Shown one piece after another: positions 8,709-17,991 of a stretch of DNA of 64,000 nt. Origin of the DNA: Streptomyces rubellomurinus (GTDB taxonomy: Bacteria > Actinomycetota > Actinomycetes > Streptomycetales > Streptomycetaceae); assembly GCF_000961885.1 (NCBI RefSeq), contig NZ_JZKH01000008.1:62001-126000 (forward strand). The letters are read 5' to 3'. Each line of letters opens with the position of its first letter. Within the stretch, counting starts at the first letter, position 1. The notes beneath the pieces are model-generated. The model made no database searches, was not told the origin of the DNA, and saw nothing but the letters and a program-made list of their open reading frames with translations. The position numbers and the translations under genes are program-made.

Positions 8709-10517
8709 TCAGCGCTGGCGCCAGATGACCCAGCCGCCCTGCTTGTCCGTCCGGTCCACGTACCAGTTCGCCGGGTGGGTCGGCCAGTAGGACTCGGGCG
8801 CGGCCTTCGGGTCGGACGGCAGCGGCGTCAGGACGGCCGTCGCGCCCTCCGGGACGGGCTGCCAGCGCGGGTCCCGGTACCAGACCCGGCCCGGGTAGAC
8901 CTCGTAGGTCTGGGTGGCCCGCAGGCCCCAGTCCACGTCCCAGGCGATCACCAGGTTGTCCTTGGGCTTGATCCCGGCGGTCTTGGTGAACCCGGTGGCG
9001 GCGGACTTGCGCCAATGCGAGAACGGCTTGGAGACGTGCTCGGTGATCGTCGAGATCGAGAAGCAGGCGAAGAACGCCAGCGTGATGCCGATCGCCCACA
9101 TCACCTTGCGGCCGCCCGCGAGCAGCAGCAGCACGACGCCCGCCAGGACCACGAACGCGGCGGCCGTCGCCCGCATCATGTTGAGCTTCGTCCAGTCCGC
9201 GCTCAGGAACGCCACGTCCGGCATGCCCCACAGCACGAACACCTGGGTGCGCAGCTTCGAGCCGGCCGACCAGATGACGCCCTGCGCCAGCAGCAGCGTG
9301 AAGGCGGCGGTGGCGACCGCCGCGTACCCCAGGCGCCGGCGCGGGAGCCGGGCGAGGAGCGCGGTGCCCGCCACGAAGGCGGCCGGGATCAGGTACGAGG
9401 TGTACCGGGCGTACACCCAGTCGTCGATCCGGGCGTCGTCCGGCAGCGCCGCGGCGGAGGCCAGCGCGGTGCCGAAGAGCAGCGCCACCATGACGCCGCC
9501 GACGATCCGGTCCGGCCGCCGGAAGCGGCTGCTGAACACCGCGACGATGCAGACCACGATGGCCAGCCCGCCGATGCCCCAGGTGGAGACGATGAAGTAC
9601 CAGACCTGGCCGACCGTACGGGTCAGGGTGCGCCGGAGGATGCTGAAGTCCTTCAGGCCGTCCATGAGGAAGGTGCCGACCTGGCTCGGCGGCACCGTGA
9701 ACTGCCGCTCCAGCCACCAGGCGAGCGCCTTCGCGGCGCCCGCGCCGACGCCGAGCGCGCCGAGCCCGGCCAGCGTGGTGCGCCAGGGCGCCCAGCGCAG
9801 CACGAGCACGCCGACCAGGACCACGCCGGTCACCGCGACCACGACGCCGCCGCGGTCGTGGGTGGCCATCGAGTAGCCGGCCGCGAGGCCCATGCCGACC
9901 GCGCACCAGGCGCGCCGCTTGACCGTGCCCTCGGTCAGCCAGCCGTGCATGCACAGCAGCCAGGCCAGGATCAGCACCGGCAGGACGGTGTCCGCCATCG
10001 CGAACTGCGAGTAGAAGATCACCGGCGGCAGCAGCGCGGTGACGCCGCCGAACACGTAGGCGAGCAGCCGGCGCACGCCCAGGCGGCGCAGCGCCAGGTA
10101 GGCCAGCGGGAACACCAGCGCGTTGAGCAGCGCGTTGATGCCGAGGATCAGGTGGTAGACCGTGGTCGGGTCGGAGGAGAGCCGCATCGCCGGGGAGATC
10201 AGCAGCGGGTAGCCGCCCGGGATGACCACGCCGACCGGGACCTCGGTGGCCGAGCGGCCGGCCAGGACCCGGGACAGCACGAGGTAGGTGTCCTCGTCCG
10301 GGTGGACCGAGGGGAAGTCCAGGCCCCGCACGAGCACGAGGCGGAAGGCGACCTCCAACGCGTAGCCGACGACCAGCGCCACCGGCCAGAACCACCGGCG
10401 GGTCCGGATCTCGTCGAACCGCCGCACCAGGCGGTCCGTCCGCCCGTCCCCCGGCTCGGGTCGTCTGCTCTCCTGGGCGCCGCGGCGCTCGCCGACGGTG
10501 TCTGCTGTTGTCTGCAC
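8709..10517 (-). CDS. GT-C family membrane glycosyltransferase
   Basis: A 602-residue polytopic membrane protein, probably using a polyprenyl-phosphate-linked sugar to glycosylate an envelope acceptor outside the membrane. After a charged N-terminus, the first membrane helix (about 43-64) is followed by an external loop with HPDED (72-76), the acidic motif typical of ArnT/PMT-type GT-C enzymes. About ten further hydrophobic helices follow, and then a C-terminal extracytoplasmic part from about residue 500. The start is GTG. It ends the minus-strand glycan cluster. Acceptor and donor are unknown. Confidence 0.75.
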   Translation of the reverse strand: MQTTADTVGERRGAQESRRPEPGDGRTDRLVRRFDEIRTRRWFWPVALVVGYALEVAFRLVLVRGLDFPSVHPDEDTYLVLSRVLAGRSATEVPVGVVIPGGYPLLISPAMRLSSDPTTVYHLILGINALLNALVFPLAYLALRRLGVRRLLAYVFGGVTALLPPVIFYSQFAMADTVLPVLILAWLLCMHGWLTEGTVKRRAWCAVGMGLAAGYSMATHDRGGVVVAVTGVVLVGVLVLRWAPWRTTLAGLGALGVGAGAAKALAWWLERQFTVPPSQVGTFLMDGLKDFSILRRTLTRTVGQVWYFIVSTWGIGGLAIVVCIVAVFSSRFRRPDRIVGGVMVALLFGTALASAAALPDDARIDDWVYARYTSYLIPAAFVAGTALLARLPRRRLGYAAVATAAFTLLLAQGVIWSAGSKLRTQVFVLWGMPDVAFLSADWTKLNMMRATAAAFVVLAGVVLLLLAGGRKVMWAIGITLAFFACFSISTITEHVSKPFSHWRKSAATGFTKTAGIKPKDNLVIAWDVDWGLRATQTYEVYPGRVWYRDPRWQPVPEGATAVLTPLPSDPKAAPESYWPTHPANWYVDRTDKQGGWVIWRQR

Positions 10518-10724
10518 TGAAGTCCGACTCTTCCCCTGGATGGTCCGGTCTACGAGAAACCCGGCAGGCCGTTCGGCCCCGATCGCGGCCGCGCGGCCGC
10601 CCGGAGGCGCCGACGGAGACGGCCGTTCGTGGAGCTCACGCTAACAAGTCGCACAGAACCCGTGCACGAACGCGGGCTGTCCAACCTCCCCCATCCTCCT
10701 GACGCCCCGGGTACCCGGCCCGGT

Positions 10725-11504
10725 TCAGCTCCGCCCGGCGAACTGCCGAGCGGGAGCCGCCGCCTTCTTGGTGGCGGGCTGGATCGCCTTGATGTGCTTG
10801 GGCATCCTGCGGATCATCGCGAGCAGCAGGACCAGGCCGGCCCGGGCGAGGTAGATGGTCGCCTTGATCGGGGAGGCACTGGGCGTGCCGGTGGTCCGCT
10901 CGCGCATCGCGACCGGGACCTGGCGGATGACGAAGCCGCAGCGGGCCGCGCCGACCATGCTCTCGATCGTGTCGCCCAGGTACTCGACCGGGTACCACTG
11001 CGAGAAGAACTCGATCATCGGCTTGTTGCAGGCCTTGAAGCCCGAGGTGGTGTCGGTCAGCCGGGTGCGGGCGATCCGGGAGAGCACCACCGAGAGCAGC
11101 TTCATCGCCCAGGAGCGCGGGCCGCGCACCCGGTACTCGCCCTCGCCGGCGAAGCGGGCGCCGATGACCAGGTCGGCCTCGTCGAGCTTGGCGATCAGCG
11201 ACGGCACGTACGAGGGGTCGTGCTGGCCGTCCGCGTCGCACTGCAGCGCGATGTCGTAGTCGTGCAGGTGCGCGTAGCGGTAGCCGAAGCGCATGGCGCC
11301 GCCGACGCCCAGGTTGTACGGCAGCTGCGCGACCTTGGAGCCGTGCGCCGCGGCGACGGCCGCGGTGTCGTCCACCGAGCCGTCGTCGACGACCAGGGTG
11401 TCCACGCCCGGCAGCTTCTGCTGGATCTCGCGGAGGATCTTGGGCAGTCCCTCGGCCTCGTTCCAGGCCGGGAGGATGATCAGTACCCGCTTGCCGTCGA
11501 TCAT
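10725..11504 (-). CDS. GT2 family glycosyltransferase (DPM-like)
   Basis: A 259-residue inverting glycosyltransferase of the polyprenyl-phosphate sugar synthase type. The nucleotide-sugar motifs are LPAWNEAEGLP (11-21), VVDDGS (38-43) and the metal-binding DADGQHD (90-96). A hydrophobic stretch near residues 218-235 suggests membrane attachment. Its ATG overlaps the DUF2304 stop by four bases (ATGA), so the two are translationally coupled. It is likely to supply a lipid-linked sugar to a GT-C enzyme such as the next gene; the substrate is unknown. Confidence 0.85.
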   Translation of the reverse strand: MIDGKRVLIILPAWNEAEGLPKILREIQQKLPGVDTLVVDDGSVDDTAAVAAAHGSKVAQLPYNLGVGGAMRFGYRYAHLHDYDIALQCDADGQHDPSYVPSLIAKLDEADLVIGARFAGEGEYRVRGPRSWAMKLLSVVLSRIARTRLTDTTSGFKACNKPMIEFFSQWYPVEYLGDTIESMVGAARCGFVIRQVPVAMRERTTGTPSASPIKATIYLARAGLVLLLAMIRRMPKHIKAIQPATKKAAAPARQFAGRS

Positions 11505-11902
11505 GCCGTCACCCCGGGGTCGGTCGCCTTGGCGGCGTCGTTGTTGCTGCGCGCGATCGGGTAGTCGTGGTGCTCGGCCAGGTACGCGCGCATCATCGCG
11601 ACGTCCTCGGCCAGCGTGCGGGTCTCGGCCTCCAGCCGGGAGGCCTCCCAGCTCAGGTGCAGCGAGACCAGCAGCAGCAGGACGAAGCCCGCGAACAGGA
11701 CCAGGCTGACGCCGGAGGCGATGCCGAGCTTCCGGGCGGTCGAGTCCAGGATCGTCGGGAAGAAGCCGAGCGGCGCGACGACGACGCCGATCGCGAGCCA
11801 GATCGCCGCGTACTTCTCCCGGAGCTGCTGGCGACGCAGCAGTTCCAGGATGTAGACGAGCACCAGCACGCCGGTGATCGAGGTGATGACGGTGAGATGC
11901 AC
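11501..11902 (-). CDS. DUF2304 membrane protein
   Basis: A 133-residue protein with three predicted membrane helices (about 1-20, 33-50, 65-82) followed by a charged helical segment (82-112) that could form a coiled coil. This layout and the coupling to a DPM-like transferase are typical of DUF2304 proteins, whose biochemical role is not established. The start is GTG. It probably serves as a membrane partner of the downstream transferase (inference from the ATGA overlap). Confidence 0.75.
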   Translation of the reverse strand: MHLTVITSITGVLVLVYILELLRRQQLREKYAAIWLAIGVVVAPLGFFPTILDSTARKLGIASGVSLVLFAGFVLLLLVSLHLSWEASRLEAETRTLAEDVAMMRAYLAEHHDYPIARSNNDAAKATDPGVTA

Positions 11903-11947
11903 GACTGAGAGCGCCTTTCAGCGACAGTGGCGTGGCCAAGAGATCAC

Positions 11948-11953
11948 AGTGTA
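11948..11953 (-). promoter_or_regulatory. Possible -10 element for the DUF2304-GT2 unit
   Basis: TACACT on the minus strand sits in an A+T-rich patch about 46 bases before the GTG start, just after the hairpin that follows the flippase gene. No good -35 is visible at the right spacing, so this is a weak call. Confidence 0.35.
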
Positions 11954-11994
11954 AAAGGCGTGGCGTGACGTGCCTGCCGCCGCCGGTTGTGGTA

Positions 11995-12013
11995 ACCCCG
12001 GGTCGACCGGGGT
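11995..12013 (-). terminator. Small hairpin after the flippase gene
   Basis: A 7 bp stem (ACCCCGG with CCGGGGT) and a 5-base loop begin directly after the flippase stop codon. It could be a weak terminator or an mRNA 3' stabiliser. Confidence 0.45.
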
Positions 12014-12014
12014 C

Positions 12015-13331
12015 TCAGACCTGGGACGACCGGGAGGCCGCCGCGGTTGCCCGCTGATCCGTCACGGACCCGGCCGGAGCGGCCAGGGAGCGGTTCAGCG
12101 CCCATAGCATGGCAGCCGCGCTGACGGCGGCACCAGCCAGGTAGGCGAGTTCGACCCGGGTGGCGATCGCACCGGGCACCAGCGTGACCGCGACCAGGAC
12201 CACGGTGCCGGCGAGCCAGGAGGCCAACTGCCGCTGGTGGCGGCCGAGCGAGAGCAGCGCCTGGCCGAAGACCGTCGCGAGCATGTAGCAGAGCGTGCCG
12301 AGCGAGAGCCACAGGAAGTCGGCCGGGCCGAGCACGTCCTGCGCCTTGAAGAACACGCGGATGGCCCACGGGCCGAGCAGCACGGTCGGCAGCCCGGCGG
12401 CGGTGCACATCAGCACCACGATGCCGCCGGTGCGCAGCAGCACCTTGCGGAACTCCCCGTGGTTGCCGGCCGCCGCGGCGCCGGACAGCGAGGAGACCAG
12501 CGAGGCCTGGATGGCGGCGTACGCGAAGAGCGGCACGCGGGCCAGCACCACCGCGTTGAGCAGCGCCGCGATCAGCGCCTTGGAGGACGGCGAGAGCACG
12601 CCGACGCTCACCACCGCGGCGTTGACCATCAGCTGCGCCAGCAGCGTCGAGCCGGTCAGCAGGCCGAGGCCGGTGACGACGTCGCGCCAGGCCGGCGCCG
12701 GGCCGCCGCGCCGGTCGGCGAGCACCGAGCGCATCCCGATCGCCGAGGCGGCGAGCGGCGAGATCACCAGGATCAGGCTGAACGCGAACGCCGAGTGCAC
12801 GCCGAACAGCGGGATCAGCGCGGCCAGACCGATCCGCAGACCGCCGTCGACGCCCAGCTGCAGGCCGTACGAGCCGAACCGGCCGAGGCCGGCCAGCGCG
12901 CCGCGGGCCACCGAGCTGACCGCCAGGCCGACCAGGGCGCCGCCCATGCCGACCACCAGGCCGAGGTCGCCGGAGAAGAACCGGTCGGCGATCGGACGGG
13001 CCGCGGCCGCGACGCCGGCCAGCACCACGGCGAGCACCACGACGGTGGCCAGCAGCACCCGCCGGATGGCCGGCCCGGGGCCCTGGCCGGCCACGTCACG
13101 GGCGGCCACCAGCCGGTTCAGCTCCAGCTCGACCGGCGAGAACAGGCCGTACCCGACCGACATGACCAGGGTCCACAGCATCGAGACCCCGGCCACCTGC
13201 GTGGTGTCCAAGCCGTGCCCGGCGAGCGCCAGGAAGATGTACGAGGAGGCACCGAGCACGACGGTGCCCCCCGCGACGAGCCGCACACCGGGGGGCAGCG
13301 CCCCCAGCAGCTTGGCCACCGGGTTCGTCAT
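12015..13331 (-). CDS. Polysaccharide/lipid-linked glycan flippase-like membrane protein
   Basis: A 438-residue hydrophobic protein with about 12-14 membrane helices, fitting the MATE/MOP superfamily of Wzx-like exporters. The start [12 protein letters not shown] is chosen because its ATG overlaps the rmlB stop by four bases (ATGA); the long reading frame upstream is antisense/shadow sequence over rmlB. Its position right after rmlB and beside glycosyltransferases supports a role in moving a lipid-linked glycan across the membrane. Sequence motifs are weak, so the transporter family is an inference from topology and context. Confidence 0.7.
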   Translation of the reverse strand: MTNPVAKLLGALPPGVRLVAGGTVVLGASSYIFLALAGHGLDTTQVAGVSMLWTLVMSVGYGLFSPVELELNRLVAARDVAGQGPGPAIRRVLLATVVVLAVVLAGVAAAARPIADRFFSGDLGLVVGMGGALVGLAVSSVARGALAGLGRFGSYGLQLGVDGGLRIGLAALIPLFGVHSAFAFSLILVISPLAASAIGMRSVLADRRGGPAPAWRDVVTGLGLLTGSTLLAQLMVNAAVVSVGVLSPSSKALIAALLNAVVLARVPLFAYAAIQASLVSSLSGAAAAGNHGEFRKVLLRTGGIVVLMCTAAGLPTVLLGPWAIRVFFKAQDVLGPADFLWLSLGTLCYMLATVFGQALLSLGRHQRQLASWLAGTVVLVAVTLVPGAIATRVELAYLAGAAVSAAAMLWALNRSLAAPAGSVTDQRATAAASRSSQV

Positions 13332-14302
13332 CGCAGGGCGGCCTTGGCCTTCAGCGGCTCCCACCAGGCGCGGTTCTCGCGGTACCAGGCGATGGTGGCC
13401 GCGAGGCCGTCCTCGAAGCGCACCTGCGGGGCGTAGCCCAGCTCCTCGCCGATCTTGGTGATGTCGAGCGAGTAGCGCAGGTCGTGGCCCTTGCGGTCGG
13501 CGACCGGCTCGACCATCGACCAGTCGGCGCCGGCGGCCTGCAGCAGCAGCTCGGTCAGCTCCTTGTTGGTCAGCTCGGTGCCGCCGCCGATGTTGTAGAC
13601 CTCGCCGGCCCGGCCCTTGCGCATCGCGAGGTCGATGCCGCGGCAGTGGTCGGAGACGTGCAGCCAGTCGCGGATGTTGCCGCCGGTGCCGTACAGCGGC
13701 ACCTTCTTGCCGTCCAGCAGGTTCGTGGTGAACAGCGGGATGACCTTCTCCGGGAACTGGTAGTGCCCGTAGTTGTTGGAGCAGCGGGTCACCACGACGT
13801 CCATGCCGTGGGTGCGGTGGTAGGCCAGCGCCAGCAGGTCGGAGCCGGCCTTGGAGGCGGAGTACGGGGAGTTCGGCACGAGCGGCCACTCCTCCGTCCA
13901 GGAGCCCTCGGAGATCGAGCCGTACACCTCGTCGGTGGAGACGTGGACGAAGCGGCCGACGCCGTGCTTGCGGGCCGCGTCCAGCAGCACCTGGGTGCCG
14001 AGGACGTTGGTCACCACGAACGGGCCGGCGCCCTCGATCGAGCGGTCGACGTGCGACTCGGCCGCGAAGTGCACGACCACGTCGTGCCCGGGCATCACCT
14101 GGTCGACGGCCTCGGCGTCGCAGATGTCGCCGCGGACGAAGGTGTAGCCGCTGTGGTCGGCGACCGGGGCCAGGTTGGCCTCGACACCGGAGTAGGTGAG
14201 CTTGTCGAAGACGGTGATCCGGTCCGTGGCGCCGGCGCCGAGCAGCTGGCGGACGAACTCTGAACCGATGAAGCCGGCGCCGCCGGTGACGAGGATGCGC
14301 AT
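13328..14302 (-). CDS. rmlB: dTDP-glucose 4,6-dehydratase
   Basis: Converts dTDP-glucose to dTDP-4-keto-6-deoxyglucose, the committed step to dTDP-deoxysugars. The 324-residue short-chain dehydrogenase has the NAD-binding [10 protein letters not shown] (5-14), the catalytic STDEVYG (T123-D124-E125 in place) and YSASK (Y147, K151). It also contains the C-terminal substrate motif [13 protein letters not shown]. It is divergent from rmlA across 82 bases and coupled to the flippase gene downstream. Confidence 0.95.
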   Translation of the reverse strand: MRILVTGGAGFIGSEFVRQLLGAGATDRITVFDKLTYSGVEANLAPVADHSGYTFVRGDICDAEAVDQVMPGHDVVVHFAAESHVDRSIEGAGPFVVTNVLGTQVLLDAARKHGVGRFVHVSTDEVYGSISEGSWTEEWPLVPNSPYSASKAGSDLLALAYHRTHGMDVVVTRCSNNYGHYQFPEKVIPLFTTNLLDGKKVPLYGTGGNIRDWLHVSDHCRGIDLAMRKGRAGEVYNIGGGTELTNKELTELLLQAAGADWSMVEPVADRKGHDLRYSLDITKIGEELGYAPQVRFEDGLAATIAWYRENRAWWEPLKAKAALR

Positions 14303-14311
14303 AGTGCGGGA

Positions 14312-14377
14312 AGTCTACCGGGGCGCGGAGAACCCTCCGCCCCGCCCCGGCAGGGGCCCGCGGACCTCACATAAGCT
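14312..14377. promoter_or_regulatory. Divergent rmlB/rmlA promoter region with leaderless -10 elements
   Basis: Two TANNNT hexamers face away from each other: TAGACT for rmlB (14312-14317, minus strand), nine bases before its ATG, and TAAGCT for rmlA (14372-14377), seven bases before its ATG. Neither gene has a Shine-Dalgarno sequence. Transcription would start at or next to the start codons, giving leaderless mRNAs. No convincing -35 elements are seen. Confidence 0.5.
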
Positions 14378-14384
14378 GCGGGGC

Positions 14385-15260
14385 ATGCGTGGAATCCTCT
14401 TGGCCGGCGGCACCGGCTCCCGACTCTGGCCGCTGACCCGGGCTGTCTCGAAGCAGCTCCTCCCGGTCTTCGACAAGCCGATGATCTACTACCCGCTGTC
14501 GACCCTGGTGATGGCCGGGATCAGCGAGATCCTCATCATCACGACCCCCCAGGACCAGGACCAGTTCCAGCGCCTGCTCGGCGACGGCTCCCAGTTCGGG
14601 CTGAAGCTGGAGTACGCCGTCCAGGAGAAGCCCGAGGGCATCGCCCAGGCCTTCGTCCTCGGCGCCGACTTCATCGGCGACGAGCCCGTCGCACTGATCC
14701 TCGGCGACAACATCTTCCACGGCAGCGGCCTGGGCACCCGGCTCGCCGAGCGCACCTCCCCGCAGGGCGGCATGGTGTTCGCCTACCCCGTCGCCGACCC
14801 GACCGCCTACGGCGTCGTCGAGTTCGACGAGGCCGGCCAGGTCATCTCCATCGAGGAGAAGCCGACCGCGCCCAAGTCCCGCTACGCGGTGCCCGGCCTG
14901 TACTTCTACGACAACCGCGTGGTGGAGATCGCCCGCGACCTGACGCCGAGCGCCCGCGGCGAGCTGGAGATCACCGCCGTCAACGAGGAGTACCTCAAGC
15001 TCGGCGAGCTGCACGTCACCGTGCTCGACCGCGGCACCGCCTGGCTGGACACCGGCACCTTCGTCTCGATGGTCCAGGCCTCGGAGTTCGTCCGGGTCAT
15101 CGAGGAGCGCCAGGGCTTCAAGATCGGCTGCATCGAGGAGGCCGCCTGGCGGGCCGGCCTGATCGACGACGCGCAGCTGCGCGAGCTGGCCGAGCCGCTG
15201 TGCAAGAGCGGCTACGGCCAGTACCTGATCGCGCTGCTCGACGAGGAGGCGGCCAAGTGA
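14385..15260 (+). CDS. rmlA: Glucose-1-phosphate thymidylyltransferase
   Basis: Makes dTDP-glucose from dTTP and glucose-1-phosphate. The 291 residues open with the nucleotide-binding signature [27 protein letters not shown] (31-39) and the metal-site LGDNIFHG (D108) follow. It feeds rmlB, which is transcribed divergently. The rmlC GTG start overlaps its stop (GTGA), so rmlAC form a coupled operon. Confidence 0.96.
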   Translation: MRGILLAGGTGSRLWPLTRAVSKQLLPVFDKPMIYYPLSTLVMAGISEILIITTPQDQDQFQRLLGDGSQFGLKLEYAVQEKPEGIAQAFVLGADFIGDEPVALILGDNIFHGSGLGTRLAERTSPQGGMVFAYPVADPTAYGVVEFDEAGQVISIEEKPTAPKSRYAVPGLYFYDNRVVEIARDLTPSARGELEITAVNEEYLKLGELHVTVLDRGTAWLDTGTFVSMVQASEFVRVIEERQGFKIGCIEEAAWRAGLIDDAQLRELAEPLCKSGYGQYLIALLDEEAAK

Positions 15261-15856
15261 AGTTCCGCGAGCTGTCCATCGATGGCGCCGTCGAGGTCAC
15301 CCCGCAGCTGCACGGCGACCCCCGCGGCCTGTTCATGGAGTGGTACCGCTTCGACCACCTCCAGGAGGTCGTCGGCCACCCGCTGCGGCTGGCCCAGGGC
15401 AACCTGTCGGTGTCCGCCAAGGACGTGGTGCGCGGCATCCACTTCGCCGACGTCCCGCCCGGCCAGGCCAAGTACGTCAGCTGCGTGCGCGGCGCCGTCC
15501 TGGACGTGATCGTCGACCTGCGGGTGGGCTCCCCCACCTTCGGGACGTGGGAGTTCGTCCGGCTCGACGACGTCGAGCGCAAGGCGGTCTACATCGCCGA
15601 GGGCCTCGGCCACGGGTTCTGCGCCCTGACCGACGACGCCACCCTGTCGTACGTCTGCTCCGAGACCTACAACCCGACCGGCGAGCACGCGGTGCACCCG
15701 CTCGACCCGGACCTCGGCATCGAGTGGCCCACCGACGCCCCGCAGCTGTCCGCCCGCGACGCCGCCGCGCCCTCGCTCGCCGAGGCGATCGCGAGCGGCC
15801 TGCTGCCGGACTACGAGAAGTGCCGCGCCTACACCGAGAGCCTGCGCACGGCCTGA
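15257..15856 (+). CDS. rmlC: dTDP-4-keto-6-deoxyglucose 3,5-epimerase (RmlC-like)
   Basis: A cupin-fold epimerase acting on the rmlB product. The 199 residues retain the expected active-site residues: H62 in RGIHF, K72 in QAKYVSC, D83/D87 in LDVIVDLR and Y132 in SYVC. It may act as a 3,5- or a 5-epimerase; sequence alone does not decide. The GTG start overlaps the rmlA stop. A 12 bp hairpin follows its stop codon. Confidence 0.92.
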   Translation: MKFRELSIDGAVEVTPQLHGDPRGLFMEWYRFDHLQEVVGHPLRLAQGNLSVSAKDVVRGIHFADVPPGQAKYVSCVRGAVLDVIVDLRVGSPTFGTWEFVRLDDVERKAVYIAEGLGHGFCALTDDATLSYVCSETYNPTGEHAVHPLDPDLGIEWPTDAPQLSARDAAAPSLAEAIASGLLPDYEKCRAYTESLRTA

Positions 15857-15864
15857 GCCCGACC

Positions 15865-15906
15865 GATGCCCGGACCGCCGCCCGCAGGGCCGGTGGTCCG
15901 GGCATC
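15865..15906 (+). terminator. Hairpin after rmlC
   Basis: A perfect 12 bp stem (15865-15876 with 15895-15906) encloses an 18-base GC-rich loop, starting 8 bases after the rmlC stop. It probably ends the rmlAC transcript, since the next gene begins 100 bases later. No T-run. Confidence 0.55.
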
Positions 15907-16005
15907 ACCGTCGGTGGGGGCCCGCTCGCGGCTCAGTATGATGGGCCCGCCGCGGGGCCCCGCCCCGCCCGCCGGCCCGAACCGACCTCCGGATGTGCCT
16001 CCACC

Positions 16006-16908
16006 ATGACCACCCTGGAAATCCTGCTGCCGTACTACGGCGACGTCGCACTGATGCAGGAAGCCGTCCGCAGCGTGCTGGCCCAGACCGACCCGGACTG
16101 GCGGCTCACCGTCGTGGACGACGGGAAGGAGCCCGGGGTCCCCGAGTGGTTCGCCGAGCTGGGCGACTCCCGGGTGCGGTACTTCCGCAACGAGCAGAAC
16201 CTCGGCGTCACCGGCAACTACCGCAAGTGCCTCGGCCTGGCCGAGTACGAGCACCTGGTGTTCATGGGCACCGACGACGTCATGCTGCCCGGCTACGTCG
16301 CCACCGTCCGCTCGATCCTCACCCAGTATCCCGGCGTCGCGATGATCCAGCCCGGCGTCCAGGTCATCGGCAGCGACGGCCGGCCCAGCACCTCGCTCGC
16401 CGACGAGTCCAAGCGCCGCATCTACGCGCCCAAGCAGCGCGGCCGCGTGCTGATGGGCGGCGAGGACCTCGCGGTCAGCCTGCTCAAGGGCAACTGGCTG
16501 TACTTCCCGTCGATCTGCTGGCGCACCGAGGCCGTGAAGACCACCGGCTTCCGCGACAACCTGGAGATCATCCAGGACCTCGCCCTGGTCATCGACCTGC
16601 TGCAGGCCGGCGAGCAGATGGTCGTCGACGACGAGCGGGTCTTCCAGTACCGCCGGCACGCCGTCAGCATCTCCTCCTCGTCCGCGTTCAGCGGCACCCG
16701 CTTCACCGAGGCCCGGCGCTACTTCCTGGACGCCGCCGACCGCCTCGACGCCCAGGGCTGGCCGCGGGCGGCACGCGCCTCCCGGCTCCACCTGTCCGCC
16801 CGCATCCACGCCCTCACCCTCGTCCCGGGCGCGATGCGCGCCGGCCAGTGGCAGGGCGCGAAGACCCTGCTGCGCAACGCCACCAGCACGGCCCGCCGGC
16901 CCCGCTGA
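16006..16908 (+). CDS. GT2 family glycosyltransferase
   Basis: A 300-residue soluble-type GT-A glycosyltransferase. VVDDG (36-40) and the metal-binding GTDD (88-91) are present; the family start ILLPYYGDVALMQEAVRSVL matches GT2 rhamnosyl/glycosyl transferases. A TATGAT hexamer at 15937-15942 could be a -10 but lacks a good -35. It lies between rmlAC and an NDP-sugar reductase, so it may transfer the dTDP-sugar made here. The acceptor is unknown. Confidence 0.85.
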   Translation: MTTLEILLPYYGDVALMQEAVRSVLAQTDPDWRLTVVDDGKEPGVPEWFAELGDSRVRYFRNEQNLGVTGNYRKCLGLAEYEHLVFMGTDDVMLPGYVATVRSILTQYPGVAMIQPGVQVIGSDGRPSTSLADESKRRIYAPKQRGRVLMGGEDLAVSLLKGNWLYFPSICWRTEAVKTTGFRDNLEIIQDLALVIDLLQAGEQMVVDDERVFQYRRHAVSISSSSAFSGTRFTEARRYFLDAADRLDAQGWPRAARASRLHLSARIHALTLVPGAMRAGQWQGAKTLLRNATSTARRPR

Positions 16909-16938
16909 CCCTTCGTCCTCCCCTTGGAGTCCTCCGCA

Positions 16939-17895
16939 ATGAGCGCACCGCACACGGCACCGGCCCGGGTGGCCGTCCTCGGCGGCACCGGCTTCATCGG
17001 CCGGGTGCTCGGCGCCCGCCTGCTGGAGCGCGGCGCCGAGGTGGTCAGCCTCGCCCGCAAGGCCCCGGCCGAGCCGGCCCCCGGCCGCTTCCTCGCCTTC
17101 GACCTCTCCACCGGTGACCCGGCCGAGCTCACCGCGCTGCTGGAGCGCGAGCGGATCGACACCGTCGTCAACGCGGCCGGCGGCATGTGGGGCCTGAACG
17201 ACGAGCAGATGTACCAGGCCAACGTCGTCCTCACCGAGCGGCTGGTCGAGGCCGTCGCCGCGATGGCCGCCCCGGCCCGGCTCGTCCACCTCGGCACCGT
17301 GCACGAGTACGGCATGGCCCCGGTCGGCACCAGCCAGCGCGAGAGCGACCCGGCCGCCCCGGTGATGGAGTACGGCAAGCTCAAGCTGGCCGCCACCGAG
17401 GCCGTCGTGCGCGCCGTCGAGGCCGGCCGGATCAGCGGCGTCGTGCTGCGCCTCGGCAACGTCGTCGGCGCCGGCCAGCCCGGCCACAGCCTGCTCGGCG
17501 TGATGGCCGGCAAGCTCGACGCCGCCCGCCGGGCCGGCGAGACCGCCCAGCTGTCGCTCCAGCCGCTCACCGCCCTGCGCGACTTCGTCGACCTCACCGA
17601 CACCCTCGACGCCGTCCTGCTGGCCGCCGCCGACCGCTCGGCCCCGGCCGTCGTCAACGTCGGCACCGGCTCCGCCTCCACCGCCCGGCAGCTGGTCGAG
17701 CTGCTGATCGAGGAGAGCGGCGTGCCGACCGAGATCACCGAGGTCCCGGCGCCGGACGGCACCGGCCCCGAGACCGAGTGGCAGCAGCTCGACGTCACCG
17801 TCGCCCGGGAGAGCCTCGGCTGGACCCCCCGCCGCACCCTGCGCGAGGCCGTCCGCGAGCTCTGGCTCGCCCAGACCGCCGACCCGGCCGCGTAG
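16939..17895 (+). CDS. NAD-dependent epimerase/reductase (candidate dTDP-4-ketosugar reductase)
   Basis: A 318-residue extended short-chain dehydrogenase with LGGTGFIGR (14-22), a catalytic Thr (T120 in LGTVHEYG) and the Y145-x-x-x-K149 pair in YGKLK. The C-terminal part resembles nucleotide-sugar ketoreductases. The island has rmlA, rmlB and rmlC but no canonical rmlD, so this is the best candidate for the final 4-keto reduction giving a dTDP-6-deoxyhexose. That assignment is inference. The start is ATG after a GGAG ribosome binding site. Confidence 0.75.
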   Translation: MSAPHTAPARVAVLGGTGFIGRVLGARLLERGAEVVSLARKAPAEPAPGRFLAFDLSTGDPAELTALLERERIDTVVNAAGGMWGLNDEQMYQANVVLTERLVEAVAAMAAPARLVHLGTVHEYGMAPVGTSQRESDPAAPVMEYGKLKLAATEAVVRAVEAGRISGVVLRLGNVVGAGQPGHSLLGVMAGKLDAARRAGETAQLSLQPLTALRDFVDLTDTLDAVLLAAADRSAPAVVNVGTGSASTARQLVELLIEESGVPTEITEVPAPDGTGPETEWQQLDVTVARESLGWTPRRTLREAVRELWLAQTADPAA

Positions 17896-17919
17896 GGCCG
17901 CGCCCGACAGAGCAGCACC

Positions 17920-17949
17920 GGCGCCGGACGGACCCACCCGTCCGGCGCC
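17920..17949 (+). terminator. Hairpin between the reductase and acyltransferase genes
   Basis: A perfect 12 bp stem (17920-17931 with 17938-17949) with a 6-base loop lies in the 96 bp gap. There is no T-run. It may be a partial terminator, splitting the acyltransferase off as a less expressed gene. Confidence 0.5.
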
Positions 17950-17991
17950 TCCGCCATCGCGGCAGCACCCACCAGCCCCTGAGGAACCCCC

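Noticed and set aside
12015..13889. A continuous 624-codon frame suggesting the flippase is fused to an upstream protein.
   Set aside because: The extra part lies antiparallel to nothing but in a wrong frame of rmlB on the same strand; rmlB is clear and its stop overlaps the flippase ATG.
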